Source: Butyricicoccus pullicaecorum
GTDB taxonomy: Bacteria > Bacillota > Clostridia > Oscillospirales > Butyricicoccaceae
NCBI GenBank assembly: GCA_018365995.1
Contig: JAGZIY010000013.1
Span: 1-64,000 of the forward strand
DNA length: 64,000 nt
Reading direction: 5' to 3'
The notes under the pieces were generated by a model, which had not been told where the DNA came from, did no database searches, and saw only the letters and a list, made by a program, of their open reading frames with translations. Positions 43,685 through 52,296 of the stretch are shown here, piece by piece; position 1 is the stretch's first letter, and each line of letters begins with the position of its first letter. The position numbers were made by a program, and so were the translations under genes.

Positions 43685-45556
43685 ATGAATCGATTTTTGA
43701 AAAAATTCACATGGACGCCTGCGCTGGCCGAGGTGCTGGAGGAATGTAAGGGCGTTTCTGTACCAACGACCAAACAGGAGTTGTATGAAATGGTCTTTGG
43801 TACCGGGCGTTCGGGTAAATATGATGTCGTTTATGATGTATCCGGTCGCGGTGAGGTTTGCGAGGCAACTGTTGTTCGTGCGAAAAACGGCGTAGTTGTC
43901 AACTATCCGGAGGACTATATGCGCCGTCGTGATCCTGACTGCATGCGCATTGGTGATGATAAGCCGACCGATAAGCCGCGCTTTTCCGATGTCTATGGAT
44001 ATGACTTTGAGCAGTGCAAGCAGGAAACCTATGAGTGGCTGAAAACACAGGAATTGATCGTAATGCCATTTAATGCAGGTGGTAATAAGTATGGATATGG
44101 ATCCATGCTGATTTGTCCGCGTAATGCTGCGTTTTTTGCTTATGCAATGGCAAATTTGCAGGGCTTTATCTCTGCAGAGACCTCAGAAGGCTTTGCACCA
44201 CGCTCTATCGTATATGTAGCGCCTCCTTTCCGCCATACACACTTTAATGGTCGTCAGGTTGTGGTGCACAACCGGTTAGATGATTGCCATGAAGTATTTG
44301 CATACAATTTGTATCCGGGTCCTTCCGCGAAGAAAGGCGTATATTCTGTTCTGCTTGATATCGGTGAGCATGAGGATTGGGTCACAGCACATGCTTCCTG
44401 CGGACGTCTGGTAACGCAGTATGATAATGAACTGGTCATCATGCATGAGGGCGCATCTGGCGGCGGCAAGAGTGAAATGCTTCAGGATATTGCACGAAAT
44501 GAAGACGGCAGTGTCCTGCTTTCTACCAATACCATTACAGGTGAAAAGACGATGCTGCAAATCGGCAATACCAGCCATATTGAGCCGGTGTGTGACGATA
44601 TGGCAACTTGCTATCCAAGTCTGCAAAACAACAGTGGTAAGCTGGTTTTGGTTGATGGTGAGGACGGCTGGTTCCTGCGTATGGACGGTGTTACCCATTA
44701 TGGCTGTGATCCGATCTATGAGCGTATCTGCACAGAGCCGGACGAACCGCTCGTATTCTTTAATATTCAGGGCGTTGTAGGCGCAACGAGTCTCATTTGG
44801 GAGCATTCTCTGGATTCTAACGGCAAGCCCTGTCCGAATCCTCGTGCGATTGTTCCGCGTTCTAAGGTGCCGCATATTGTAGATGAGCCAGTTGAGGTTG
44901 ATATTCGTTCGTTCGGTACCCGTATGCCGCCTTCCACCAGCGAGAACCCGAACTATGGTATCATGGGTATGATGCACTTTATCCCGCCGGCACTGGCTTG
45001 GATGTGGCGTCTGGTTGCACCCCGTGGCTTTAAGAATCCGTCTATTGTTGGTGGTGGAGAGCTCAAGAGTGAGGGAGTCGGCTCATACTGGCCATTTGCA
45101 ACTGGTCTGCGCGTAAAGCAGGCAAATCTGCTGCTGGAGCAAATCATCAATTGCCCCAATACCCGTTATGTATTGATTCCGAACCAGCATATCGGTGTGT
45201 ACCGTGTAGGTTTTGCTGCGGAGTGGATCAGCCGTGAGTGGCTTGCCCGTCACAATGGTCATATCAAGATGGACAAGCTGGAGCCGGCACGCTGCCCGCT
45301 GCTTGGCTATGCACTCAAGGAAATGGTGATTGAGGGTCAGCCGATCCGTTCCAAGTACCTGCGTACAGAGACACAGGATCGTTTGGGTAAGGAAGGTTAT
45401 GATGCAGGTGCAAAGATTTTGACCGATTTCTTTGCAAAGGAGTTGGATAAGTTCTATACCGATGATCTCGATCCACTGGGCCGCCAAATCATTGAATGTT
45501 TCCGAAATGGCGGAACTATTGAGGATTACTGTAAAATCACGCCAATCAAGCTGTAA
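43685..45556 (+). CDS. DUF4914-family protein with PEPCK-like P-loop
   Basis: A large cytoplasmic protein of 623 residues that I assign to DUF4914, a family without known function. At about 257-266 the sequence HEGASGGGKSE matches a P-loop of the kinase/PEP carboxykinase type (G-x-x-G-x-G-K). Later segments, CDDMATCYPS and LVLVDGEDGWFLRMDG, could supply metal-binding acids as in the ATP-dependent carboxykinase fold. This suggests a nucleotide-using kinase or carboxykinase-like enzyme; the substrate is not known. It has its own strong promoter, AAGGAGG ribosome site and terminator, so it is probably well expressed. Confidence 0.75.
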   Translation: MNRFLKKFTWTPALAEVLEECKGVSVPTTKQELYEMVFGTGRSGKYDVVYDVSGRGEVCEATVVRAKNGVVVNYPEDYMRRRDPDCMRIGDDKPTDKPRFSDVYGYDFEQCKQETYEWLKTQELIVMPFNAGGNKYGYGSMLICPRNAAFFAYAMANLQGFISAETSEGFAPRSIVYVAPPFRHTHFNGRQVVVHNRLDDCHEVFAYNLYPGPSAKKGVYSVLLDIGEHEDWVTAHASCGRLVTQYDNELVIMHEGASGGGKSEMLQDIARNEDGSVLLSTNTITGEKTMLQIGNTSHIEPVCDDMATCYPSLQNNSGKLVLVDGEDGWFLRMDGVTHYGCDPIYERICTEPDEPLVFFNIQGVVGATSLIWEHSLDSNGKPCPNPRAIVPRSKVPHIVDEPVEVDIRSFGTRMPPSTSENPNYGIMGMMHFIPPALAWMWRLVAPRGFKNPSIVGGGELKSEGVGSYWPFATGLRVKQANLLLEQIINCPNTRYVLIPNQHIGVYRVGFAAEWISREWLARHNGHIKMDKLEPARCPLLGYALKEMVIEGQPIRSKYLRTETQDRLGKEGYDAGAKILTDFFAKELDKFYTDDLDPLGRQIIECFRNGGTIEDYCKITPIKL

Positions 45557-45573
45557 ACAAGCTGAAAATAGTA

Positions 45574-45610
45574 ACTGGAGCACTCTAAAAAGGGGTGCTC
45601 CAGTTTTTTG
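45574..45610 (+). terminator. Terminator after the DUF4914 gene
   Basis: ACTGGAGCAC arms (45574-45583 with 45595-45604) around an 11-base loop are followed by T5. Confidence 0.9.
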
Positions 45611-45701
45611 ATTTTAATTTACAGCGCCAGATGTAAGTGTTATAATCAACCTAAACGACCGATTGATTTGATCGGATTGGAGAAAAGGTGGATTTTTTAT
45701 T

Positions 45702-46823
45702 ATGATACAGATTATAGATAAAACGCAGTGCTGCGGCTGTACTGCGTGTGAAGCGGTCTGCCCGCAAAGCTGTATTTCCATGAATCGAGATGCAGAAGGA
45801 TTTGCATACCCTGTTGTAGATTTGGATTTGTGCATTGGCTGTGATGCGTGTGAAGCGGTCTGTCCGTGCTTGAATCGGACACAGAACCCTCAGGATCCAC
45901 AAGCGATGGCAGTCAGGGCGAAGGATCAAGCCCTGCGGTTGTTCTCTTCCTCGGGCGGCATATTTTCTCTGCTTGCAAGCGATATGCTGGAACAAGGCGG
46001 AGCCGTGTGCGGTGCGGTTTTTGATGAGAATTTCATGGTGCGTCACAGCATTGTATGGGATGAAACCGGTGTAGAGCCTATGCGTGGTGCGAAGTACGTG
46101 CAGTCTGATTTGAATGATACGTTCCGGCAGATTCGGGACTTGGTCGATGGGGGCATGCCGGTATTGTTTTCGGGCACACCCTGTCAAACACAGGGACTGC
46201 GGAATTATTTGGGCAAGGATGCAGATCGGGTGCTCACGGTGGCTATTGTCTGTCATGGGGTTCCCTCTCCGAAAATTTGGGAGAAAAACTTGCGAGAACT
46301 GGGTGCGGTGACCGATGTGCGTCTGCGGGATAAGCGTGACAGCTGGAAGCACTATGCAACCAATTATCTGGTCAATGGTGCGGAAATCTTTCGCCCAGTC
46401 ATGCAGGATCCCTATATGAGGGGATTTTTGCGCGGGCTGTATAACCGCCCATCCTGTACCGATTGTCCGGCAAAGACGAGCGGGTATGCCGATTTGACCT
46501 TGGGAGATTTCTGGGGCTCGGAGAAGATTGTGCCAGAATTAGATGATGACAAGGGAACCTCTGTTGTGCTGATTCAAACAGACAAAGGACGGAAAGCGCT
46601 TCAAAAGCTCGCGGGACGGGTAGAAAGTAAAGCAGTCTCTTTTGCAGATGCAGTACGATACAATCCGGCGATTACGACCTCTGCACAGGATCATGTACAG
46701 CGCAGAGAGGCGTGGAAGCGGCTGGAGCAGGAACCGCTTGCTGCCGTTGTTGCAGATTATACCAAGGAAAGCACAGTAGAAAGGCTCAAGGGAATCGCAA
46801 GACGGGTTCTTGGAAGAAAATAA
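45702..46823 (+). CDS. Coenzyme F420 hydrogenase/dehydrogenase beta subunit (FrhB)-type Fe-S protein
   Basis: A 373-residue redox protein. The N-terminus has two ferredoxin-type [4Fe-4S] clusters, CCGCTACEAVCP and CIGCDACEAVCP. The FrhB/FdhB domain follows, with SSGGIFSLLA, LFSGTPCQTQGL and CHGVPSPKIWE. The C-terminal CTDCPAKTSGYADLTLGDFWG adds further cysteines. Such proteins pass electrons between ferredoxin and flavin; in gut bacteria many lie in polysaccharide clusters, but not here. It faces a ferredoxin gene across a shared terminator, which suggests but does not prove a partner. Confidence 0.88.
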   Translation: MIQIIDKTQCCGCTACEAVCPQSCISMNRDAEGFAYPVVDLDLCIGCDACEAVCPCLNRTQNPQDPQAMAVRAKDQALRLFSSSGGIFSLLASDMLEQGGAVCGAVFDENFMVRHSIVWDETGVEPMRGAKYVQSDLNDTFRQIRDLVDGGMPVLFSGTPCQTQGLRNYLGKDADRVLTVAIVCHGVPSPKIWEKNLRELGAVTDVRLRDKRDSWKHYATNYLVNGAEIFRPVMQDPYMRGFLRGLYNRPSCTDCPAKTSGYADLTLGDFWGSEKIVPELDDDKGTSVVLIQTDKGRKALQKLAGRVESKAVSFADAVRYNPAITTSAQDHVQRREAWKRLEQEPLAAVVADYTKESTVERLKGIARRVLGRK

Positions 46824-46840
46824 TGGAAAAAGGCATGAAA

Positions 46841-46868
46841 AAACCCTTTCGCGTTTGCGAAAGGGTTT
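46841..46868. terminator. Bidirectional terminator between the FrhB-type gene and ferredoxin
   Basis: A perfect 12-bp stem AAACCCTTTCGC (46841-46852 with 46857-46868) has A and T tracts on both sides. Confidence 0.92.
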
Positions 46869-46897
46869 TTCATTTTGCAAATTGCAATCAGAACAAA

Positions 46898-47068
46898 TTA
46901 GCCCTGAGAAATAGCACCTACTGGGCAAGTACCAGCACAAGTACCACAGTCAACACAAGCGTCAGCGTTGATTACGTACTGGCTGTCACCCTGAGAAATA
47001 GCGCCAACCGGACATTCACCAGCGCAGGAACCGCAGCTGATGCAAGCGTCAGAAATTACGTATGCCAT
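46898..47068 (-). CDS. 2[4Fe-4S] ferredoxin
   Basis: A 56-residue clostridial ferredoxin. It carries low-potential electrons, for example from pyruvate oxidation. Two cluster motifs CISCGSCAGECPVGAIS and CVDCGTCAGTCPVGAIS sit in nearly identical halves. ATG 47068 has GGAGG ten bases upstream. A minus-strand TAAAAT with TTGCCT 16 bases before it (about 47104-47131) is a likely promoter. The two halves also share long identical DNA stretches, which shows the internal duplication clearly. Confidence 0.95.
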   Translation of the reverse strand: MAYVISDACISCGSCAGECPVGAISQGDSQYVINADACVDCGTCAGTCPVGAISQG

Positions 47069-47327
47069 TAGGATTGCACCTCCAATTCAAATTACATCTT
47101 TATTTTATCATAAGTTAAAAAAAAGGCAAGTGTTTTGCGCAATGTTAGCCGCATACAACTTATAAAGAGACAAAAAGTTATAAAATTTGATGTTTTTTGT
47201 GTTGATAAATTGGGAATACTTAGAAAAGAATTTGATAAAAATAAAAAATATAAAAAACAGAGAAAAAAGGAGATAATAGAAGAAAAAAAGAGAATTTACA
47301 AGGATAAATTTATATTAAACGCTCTAA

Positions 47328-47345
47328 AGGTCAGGAAAGGTCAAA
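47328..47345 (+). promoter_or_regulatory. CtsR operator 1
   Basis: AGGTCAGGAAAGGTCAAA is a direct repeat of the heptamer AGGTCAA/G with a 3-base spacer, the CtsR site. It lies just upstream of the -35 box. Confidence 0.88.
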
Positions 47346-47353
47346 AATTTCTC

Positions 47354-47381
47354 TTGCAATTTTCGGACAAAGGGATATAAT
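47354..47381 (+). promoter_or_regulatory. Promoter of the ctsR operon
   Basis: TTGCAA (47354-47359) and a perfect TATAAT (47376-47381) are 16 bases apart, framed by the two CtsR operators. The rest of the gap 47069-47449 is AT-rich and contains a Lys-rich open frame (47135-47380) that I do not accept as a gene. Confidence 0.8.
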
Positions 47382-47391
47382 AAGAATCACA

Positions 47392-47408
47392 AGGTCAGGA
47401 AAGGTCAG
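47392..47408 (+). promoter_or_regulatory. CtsR operator 2
   Basis: AGGTCAGGAAAGGTCAG repeats the same heptamer pair 64 bases after operator 1, just beyond the -10 box, where bound CtsR would block the start of transcription. Confidence 0.88.
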
Positions 47409-47449
47409 ATGATACAAGAAGAAACCTGACAGAGAAAATCGAGGTGTGA

Positions 47450-47905
47450 ATGATGAAGATGTCAGATAGCATTGCAGCATTTATTATGGATTGTCTGTCT
47501 GATGGCGGCGGTGTTGCGGAATTACAGAGGCGCGGGCTTGCAGAACGATTCTCCTGCGTACCCAGCCAAATCAACTATGTCATAGAGACACGCTTTACGC
47601 CTGAGCATGGATATTTTGTAGAGTCCAGACGAGGCGGCGGAGGATATATCCGTATTGTGCGCGTGCAGGATGATAAACAGCGTATGCTGCTGGAGGCAGC
47701 GCGTGCAGTTGGCGGACAGATGAGCCAAAATGAAGTGGCAAGACGGATTCGTTCTTTTATCTCCATCGGATTGCTCACACCGCGCGAGGGGGCACTCTTG
47801 ATGGGTGCTTGCTCGGACGGTGCGCTTTCTGAGGTTTGTGAAACCGATACCAACCGTCTGCGCGCAGCAATATTTCGGTGCGCAATCATGGGAATTACGA
47901 CGTAA
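47450..47905 (+). CDS. ctsR: Transcriptional repressor CtsR
   Basis: Repressor of class III heat-shock genes (clp genes and its own operon). The 151 residues include the winged helix with the DNA-reading loop ESRRGGGGYIRIVRV. ATG 47450 or 47453 are both possible behind GAGGTG. It is the first gene of ctsR-mcsA-mcsB-clpC. The two operators ahead of it show autorepression. At heat or protein stress, McsB action and degradation would release it, by the Bacillus model. Confidence 0.95.
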   Translation: MMKMSDSIAAFIMDCLSDGGGVAELQRRGLAERFSCVPSQINYVIETRFTPEHGYFVESRRGGGGYIRIVRVQDDKQRMLLEAARAVGGQMSQNEVARRIRSFISIGLLTPREGALLMGACSDGALSEVCETDTNRLRAAIFRCAIMGITT

Positions 47906-47943
47906 ATCTATTGTTTATATGAAATAAAAGGAGTTGACCGTTT

Positions 47944-48456
47944 ATGTTGTGTCAGAATTGTAATCAGAATGAAGCCACCATGTATTGGAAACAGACCATC
48001 AATGGTCAAACAAAAGAAATGCATCTATGTCCAGCTTGTGCGAGCAAACTGGGACAAAATTTCCAAAATCCATTTGGCACGTGGTTTGATGACCCGTTTT
48101 TTACCCAGCCCTCTCTGTTTAGCGTGCCGTTTGGTCAGGTCTCCCAGCTGGGTGGCGGTCGTCGCTGCCCGACCTGTGGTATGACAGAATCGGAATTGCA
48201 GCGTACTGGACGTGTGGGCTGTGCGGACTGTTACCGAACCTTTGATAATCTATTGACACCATATATCCGTAAGCTGCAAGGAACGACTGCACATGTGGGA
48301 ACAGCACCAAATCCGCAGACACCAGCACAGCCTGTGAAAGACCAGACTGGAATACTCAAGAGCAAACTGGAGGATGCTATCAAACAGGAAAATTATGAGG
48401 AAGCCGCACGGCTTCGTGATGAGATTCGTCGATTGGAGGGACAGGATCATGCGTGA
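47944..48456 (+). CDS. mcsA: McsA, activator of the protein arginine kinase
   Basis: A 170-residue zinc-binding partner of McsB. Two CxxC pairs lie at the N-terminus (CQNCNQNEATMYW, then CPAC) and two more at about 77-100 (CPTCGMTESEL, CADC). The C-terminus has a UvrB/UvrC-type UVR motif (LEDAIKQENYEEAARLRDEI). It overlaps mcsB by eight bases, so the two are translated together. Confidence 0.93.
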   Translation: MLCQNCNQNEATMYWKQTINGQTKEMHLCPACASKLGQNFQNPFGTWFDDPFFTQPSLFSVPFGQVSQLGGGRRCPTCGMTESELQRTGRVGCADCYRTFDNLLTPYIRKLQGTTAHVGTAPNPQTPAQPVKDQTGILKSKLEDAIKQENYEEAARLRDEIRRLEGQDHA

Positions 48457-49456
48457 GTTTTCGATTCAAGGTGGATTTACAGGACTTGCCGCATCAACAC
48501 GCGTGCGTTTGGCACGTAATGTAAAAGGATATCCCTATCGCAACTTGACGCCCGGGCAGCTTGATGAAATTGCACGTCAGGTTTGGGACGCTTTGCAGAC
48601 TGCACCCGCAGTTTCTGAGGGTTTGACGATGACTGATGTGCGTGCGGGCAGTCGGGAAGCGATGCAGCTGATTGAAAAGCATATGATTTCCCCTGAATTT
48701 GCACGGCGCGGCGGAAAGTTGATTGCCTCTGCAAATGGAGATATCTCCATTATGTTGGGGGAAGAAGATCATATCCGGCTTCAGGTACTTGGTGCAGGTC
48801 TCTGTCCAAAGGAGTGCATGCAGACTGCGCGGCGGATTGCAGATCTTATTGGTACACGAGTTGCTTTTGATTACAGTGATCAACTCGGTTATTTGACCGC
48901 TTGTCCATCGAATTTGGGTACTGCACTCCGTGTATCTGTCATGTTGCATCTGCCAATTTTGACCGAGTCAGGAGCGGTTGAGCGCATGATTGCGTGGGCA
49001 GCCCGTCAGGGATTTGCGGTACGCGGCGCCTACGGAGAAGGCAGCAATGCTGCTGGTGGATTTTATCAGCTGTCGAACCAAATCACGCTGGGTTTGAGCG
49101 AGGACGCGATTGTAGAAAAGCTGATTTCAGCTGCAACCGAAGTGATCGATCAGGAAAAGAAAGCAAGGGAGCAACTGCGTACCACCAATGGAGATGTGTT
49201 ATTTGATCGAATTGCACGTTCGGCAGCAATTTTGCGTCATGCACGTTTACTGACATCAGAGGAAGCTGCAAGCTGTATTTCCGATGTGCTCATTGGGCTG
49301 CAAATGGGATACCTGTCGGGTATAGACGCACAGGCAATGATAGAGGCGGAGCAGGATACCAGACCTGCACTCATGGAAGGTGATCCGAGCGCAAGAGATC
49401 GAATCCGTGCAGAGCGCCTGCGCCGTGATACCGCAGCATTGCAGGTTACTGAATAA
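48449..49456 (+). CDS. mcsB: Protein arginine kinase McsB
   Basis: Phosphorylates arginines on misfolded proteins and marks them for ClpC-ClpP. The guanido-kinase fold shows STRVRLARNVKGYPY near the start, LTACPSNLGTALRVSVMLHLP and GAYGEGSNAAGGFYQLSNQ. ATG 48449 (MREFSIQGGF) lies behind GGAGGG; a longer reading from 48374 runs inside mcsA. At 335 residues it is slightly shorter than the Bacillus protein (about 360). It lies between mcsA and clpC. Confidence 0.95.
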   Translation: MREFSIQGGFTGLAASTRVRLARNVKGYPYRNLTPGQLDEIARQVWDALQTAPAVSEGLTMTDVRAGSREAMQLIEKHMISPEFARRGGKLIASANGDISIMLGEEDHIRLQVLGAGLCPKECMQTARRIADLIGTRVAFDYSDQLGYLTACPSNLGTALRVSVMLHLPILTESGAVERMIAWAARQGFAVRGAYGEGSNAAGGFYQLSNQITLGLSEDAIVEKLISAATEVIDQEKKAREQLRTTNGDVLFDRIARSAAILRHARLLTSEEAASCISDVLIGLQMGYLSGIDAQAMIEAEQDTRPALMEGDPSARDRIRAERLRRDTAALQVTE

Positions 49457-49489
49457 GAGTTTCGTTTCTCCCAGAAAGGAGTGTTATCT

Positions 49490-51946
49490 ATGTTATTTAA
49501 TAATCGTTTTACCGACCGTGCTTCGGCTGCGCTCCAGCTTGCGCAGGAGACTGCCGGACGCATGGGGCATAATTATGTAGGTTCTGAGCACTTGCTGGAT
49601 GGTCTGCTGCTGGAGGGCGGCGGACTTGCATACCGTATCCTGACTGATGCGGGCGTGACCATAGAAGGCGTAGAGCAGCAGATCGAAAAACAGATTGGAT
49701 TTGGTACGCCAGACCCAACTGCACCGCAGGGTTTAACACCGCGCACCAAGCGGGTGATCGAAATTGCGGTTGCCTGTGCGGCACAGATGGGACACAGCTA
49801 CGTAGGAACAGAGCATTTACTGTTTGGCTTGCTGCGTGAAGGACAAAATGTTGCAATCTCCATTTTATCTGCATTGGGTGTAGACGTGGGTGCAATCCTG
49901 CAAACGCTGGCGCAGAGAATGGGTGAGGATGCGGGAAGCAATGCTGTCGAGACTTCTGCAAAGGGTACCACAGGAGGCGGCAAGGCACTTGCACAATATG
50001 GAAAGGATTTGACACAGGCAGCGCGAGATGGCAAGCTCGACCCAGTCATTGGCAGACAGGAGGAAATCGACCGCGTGATTCAAATCTTGTCCCGCCGCAC
50101 TAAAAATAATCCGGCGCTGGTTGGTGACCCGGGCGTTGGCAAGACTGCTGTTGCTGAGGGATTGGCACAGAAGATTGTATCTGGTGATGTGCCAGAAAAT
50201 CTGAAAAATAAACGCCTGATTGCGCTGGATCTTACCGGTATGATTGCGGGTGCAAAATATCGTGGTGAGTTTGAGGAACGTATTAAAAATGTGCTGGAGG
50301 AACTGAAAAAAGCGCATGATGTGATTCTGTTTATTGATGAACTGCATATGATTGTAGGTGCAGGTGCGGCAGAGGGTGCTGTTGATGCGGCAAATATCTT
50401 AAAGCCTGCGCTGGCACGTGGAGAAATCCAGATGATTGGCGCAACCACATTGGATGAATACCGCAAGCACATTGAAAAGGACGCTGCACTGGAACGCCGC
50501 TTCCAGCCAGTTACCGTAAATGAACCTTCCCCAGAAGATGCGATTGCGATTTTGAAGGGATTACGTGACCGTTATGAGGCACATCATGGCATCCAGATTT
50601 CCGATGAAGCAATTGAATCAGCCGTAAAATTATCTGTGCGCTATGTTTCAGGCAGACAACTGCCAGATAAGGCAATTGACCTGATTGACGAAGCTTGTTC
50701 TCGTGTGCGTATGCGCGCGATGACACCACCGGATACGCTCAAGGAGGCAGAAGATGCCCTGTCTGCACTGCATGCCCAAAAGGATGAGGCTGTGCGGGCA
50801 CAGAACTACGAGCAGGCAGCAAAACTGCGCGATGAGGAAAGCCATAAGAAAGAGGAAATGGAAAAGCTGCGCAAGGTTTGGGATGAAACCAAGGCAGCCG
50901 CTAACGGGGCAGTCACGCCAGAGGACATTGCAGAGGTCATTGCAGGCTGGACAGGGATTCCGGCAGCACGGCTGACAGAGGATGAGGGAGAACGCCTGCT
51001 GCATCTGGAGGATACCCTGCATGCACGTGTGATTGGTCAAGATGAGGCAGTCAGTGCAGTTTCCCGTGCCATTCGCCGTGGTCGCGTGGGTCTGCGTGAC
51101 CCAAAACGTCCGATTGGTTCTTTTATCTTCCTAGGGCCTACGGGTGTCGGCAAAACTGAGCTTTGCAAGACCTTGGCACAGGCAATGTTTGGTGACGAAA
51201 ATGCGATGCTGCGCTTTGATATGTCAGAATATATGGAAAAGCACAGTGTTGCCCGTATGATTGGTTCGCCTCCGGGTTACGTTGGATATGATGAGGGCGG
51301 ACAGCTCACAGAAAAGGTGAGAAGAAAGCCTTATTCAGTCATCCTGTTCGATGAAATCGAAAAAGCGCACCCAGATGTATTTAATATCCTGCTCCAAATT
51401 CTGGAGGACGGACAGCTGACAGACGGACAGGGGCGTAAGGTTGACTTTAAGAACACTGTGCTCATTATGACTTCGAATATCGGTGCGCAGAAGATCACAG
51501 GAAAGACCCATAAGACCCTTGGTTTTGGCGGAGACAGCAAGAATGGTGCAGAGCCAAGCTTTGAGGACATTAAGAAGGAGGTTTTGTCTGACCTCAAGGA
51601 GGCGTTCCGTCCGGAGTTGATTAACCGTATTGATGAAATCATTGTCTTTAATCGTCTGACGGAGGACGAAATTGGGCAGATTGCAGATGGTATGCTGCAT
51701 CAGGTTGCAAGCCGTATGGATGAGATGGAGCTGACCATGGAATGGACAGATGCAGCGCGGGCACATCTGGTCAAGGCTGGCTTTGACCCTGTTTATGGTG
51801 CAAGACCGCTGCGCCGTGCCATTCAGTCCGAGGTAGAGGACCTTGTGGCAGAGGATTTTCTGCGCGGTACCATCAAGCGAGGGGAGCATGTTGTTCTGGA
51901 CGAACAGGACGGCAGGCTGACGCTGTATGTGCGTGAGAATAAGTGA
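49490..51946 (+). CDS. clpC: ATP-dependent Clp protease ATP-binding subunit ClpC
   Basis: AAA+ unfoldase that feeds ClpP. The N-domain (1-145) has two repeats that dock adaptors and phosphoarginine. AAA1 has Walker A GDPGVGKTA. The middle domain has a UVR-type YEQAAKLRDEE. AAA2 has GPTGVGKTELCK and Walker B ILFDEIEKAHPDVF. ATG 49490 has AAAGGAG upstream (nine bases); 49481 is a weaker in-frame start. The protein has 818 residues. It is the last gene of the operon. Confidence 0.97.
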   Translation: MLFNNRFTDRASAALQLAQETAGRMGHNYVGSEHLLDGLLLEGGGLAYRILTDAGVTIEGVEQQIEKQIGFGTPDPTAPQGLTPRTKRVIEIAVACAAQMGHSYVGTEHLLFGLLREGQNVAISILSALGVDVGAILQTLAQRMGEDAGSNAVETSAKGTTGGGKALAQYGKDLTQAARDGKLDPVIGRQEEIDRVIQILSRRTKNNPALVGDPGVGKTAVAEGLAQKIVSGDVPENLKNKRLIALDLTGMIAGAKYRGEFEERIKNVLEELKKAHDVILFIDELHMIVGAGAAEGAVDAANILKPALARGEIQMIGATTLDEYRKHIEKDAALERRFQPVTVNEPSPEDAIAILKGLRDRYEAHHGIQISDEAIESAVKLSVRYVSGRQLPDKAIDLIDEACSRVRMRAMTPPDTLKEAEDALSALHAQKDEAVRAQNYEQAAKLRDEESHKKEEMEKLRKVWDETKAAANGAVTPEDIAEVIAGWTGIPAARLTEDEGERLLHLEDTLHARVIGQDEAVSAVSRAIRRGRVGLRDPKRPIGSFIFLGPTGVGKTELCKTLAQAMFGDENAMLRFDMSEYMEKHSVARMIGSPPGYVGYDEGGQLTEKVRRKPYSVILFDEIEKAHPDVFNILLQILEDGQLTDGQGRKVDFKNTVLIMTSNIGAQKITGKTHKTLGFGGDSKNGAEPSFEDIKKEVLSDLKEAFRPELINRIDEIIVFNRLTEDEIGQIADGMLHQVASRMDEMELTMEWTDAARAHLVKAGFDPVYGARPLRRAIQSEVEDLVAEDFLRGTIKRGEHVVLDEQDGRLTLYVRENK

Positions 51947-51950
51947 GTGA

Positions 51951-51980
51951 AAAGAGGTGCAAATGCACCTCTTTTTTGAT
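51951..51980. terminator. Terminator after clpC
   Basis: AAAGAGGTGC arms (51951-51960 with 51965-51974) and a 4-base loop are followed by more T. The gap 51981-52296 is AT-rich with the ppdK promoter and no gene. Confidence 0.9.
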
Positions 51981-52198
51981 GAGTCGTATATAAAAAACAG
52001 GGGAAAGTGACGGTTTTTTGGGAATTATAAAATTTAAGTAAAATATACGAACTTATTTGCATGGAAATTAGTCATATTATAAAATATATTGCAGGAAAAA
52101 TTGTAAAACTAATCTGATAAAGGACGAATTTGTACAAGTTGCACAAATATTGCATAGCAAAAAGGTGTAAGTTGACAGAGTGTTTTTTTTTATCGGTA

Positions 52199-52207
52199 TG
52201 TTATAAT
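52199..52207 (+). promoter_or_regulatory. Extended -10 promoter of ppdK
   Basis: TGTTATAAT (TGnTATAAT) lies 90 bases ahead of ppdK. A perfect TTGACA at 52172 is 24 bases upstream of the hexamer, too far for normal use, so the extended -10 probably carries it. Confidence 0.55.
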
Positions 52208-52296
52208 GAAGGTGCTGGCAGAAACCAGAAATTTAGATGAAATGACGAAACAAATCAAGGTTCATCGCAAATAAACGAAACGGAGGCACCCCTGAT

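Noticed and set aside
47135..47380. 81-codon Lys-rich frame before ctsR
   Set aside because: It runs through a CtsR operator and the ctsR promoter and is a product of A-rich DNA.
47328..47408. CRISPR or other repeat array
   Set aside because: Only two copies, and each is itself a tandem heptamer pair matching CtsR operators.
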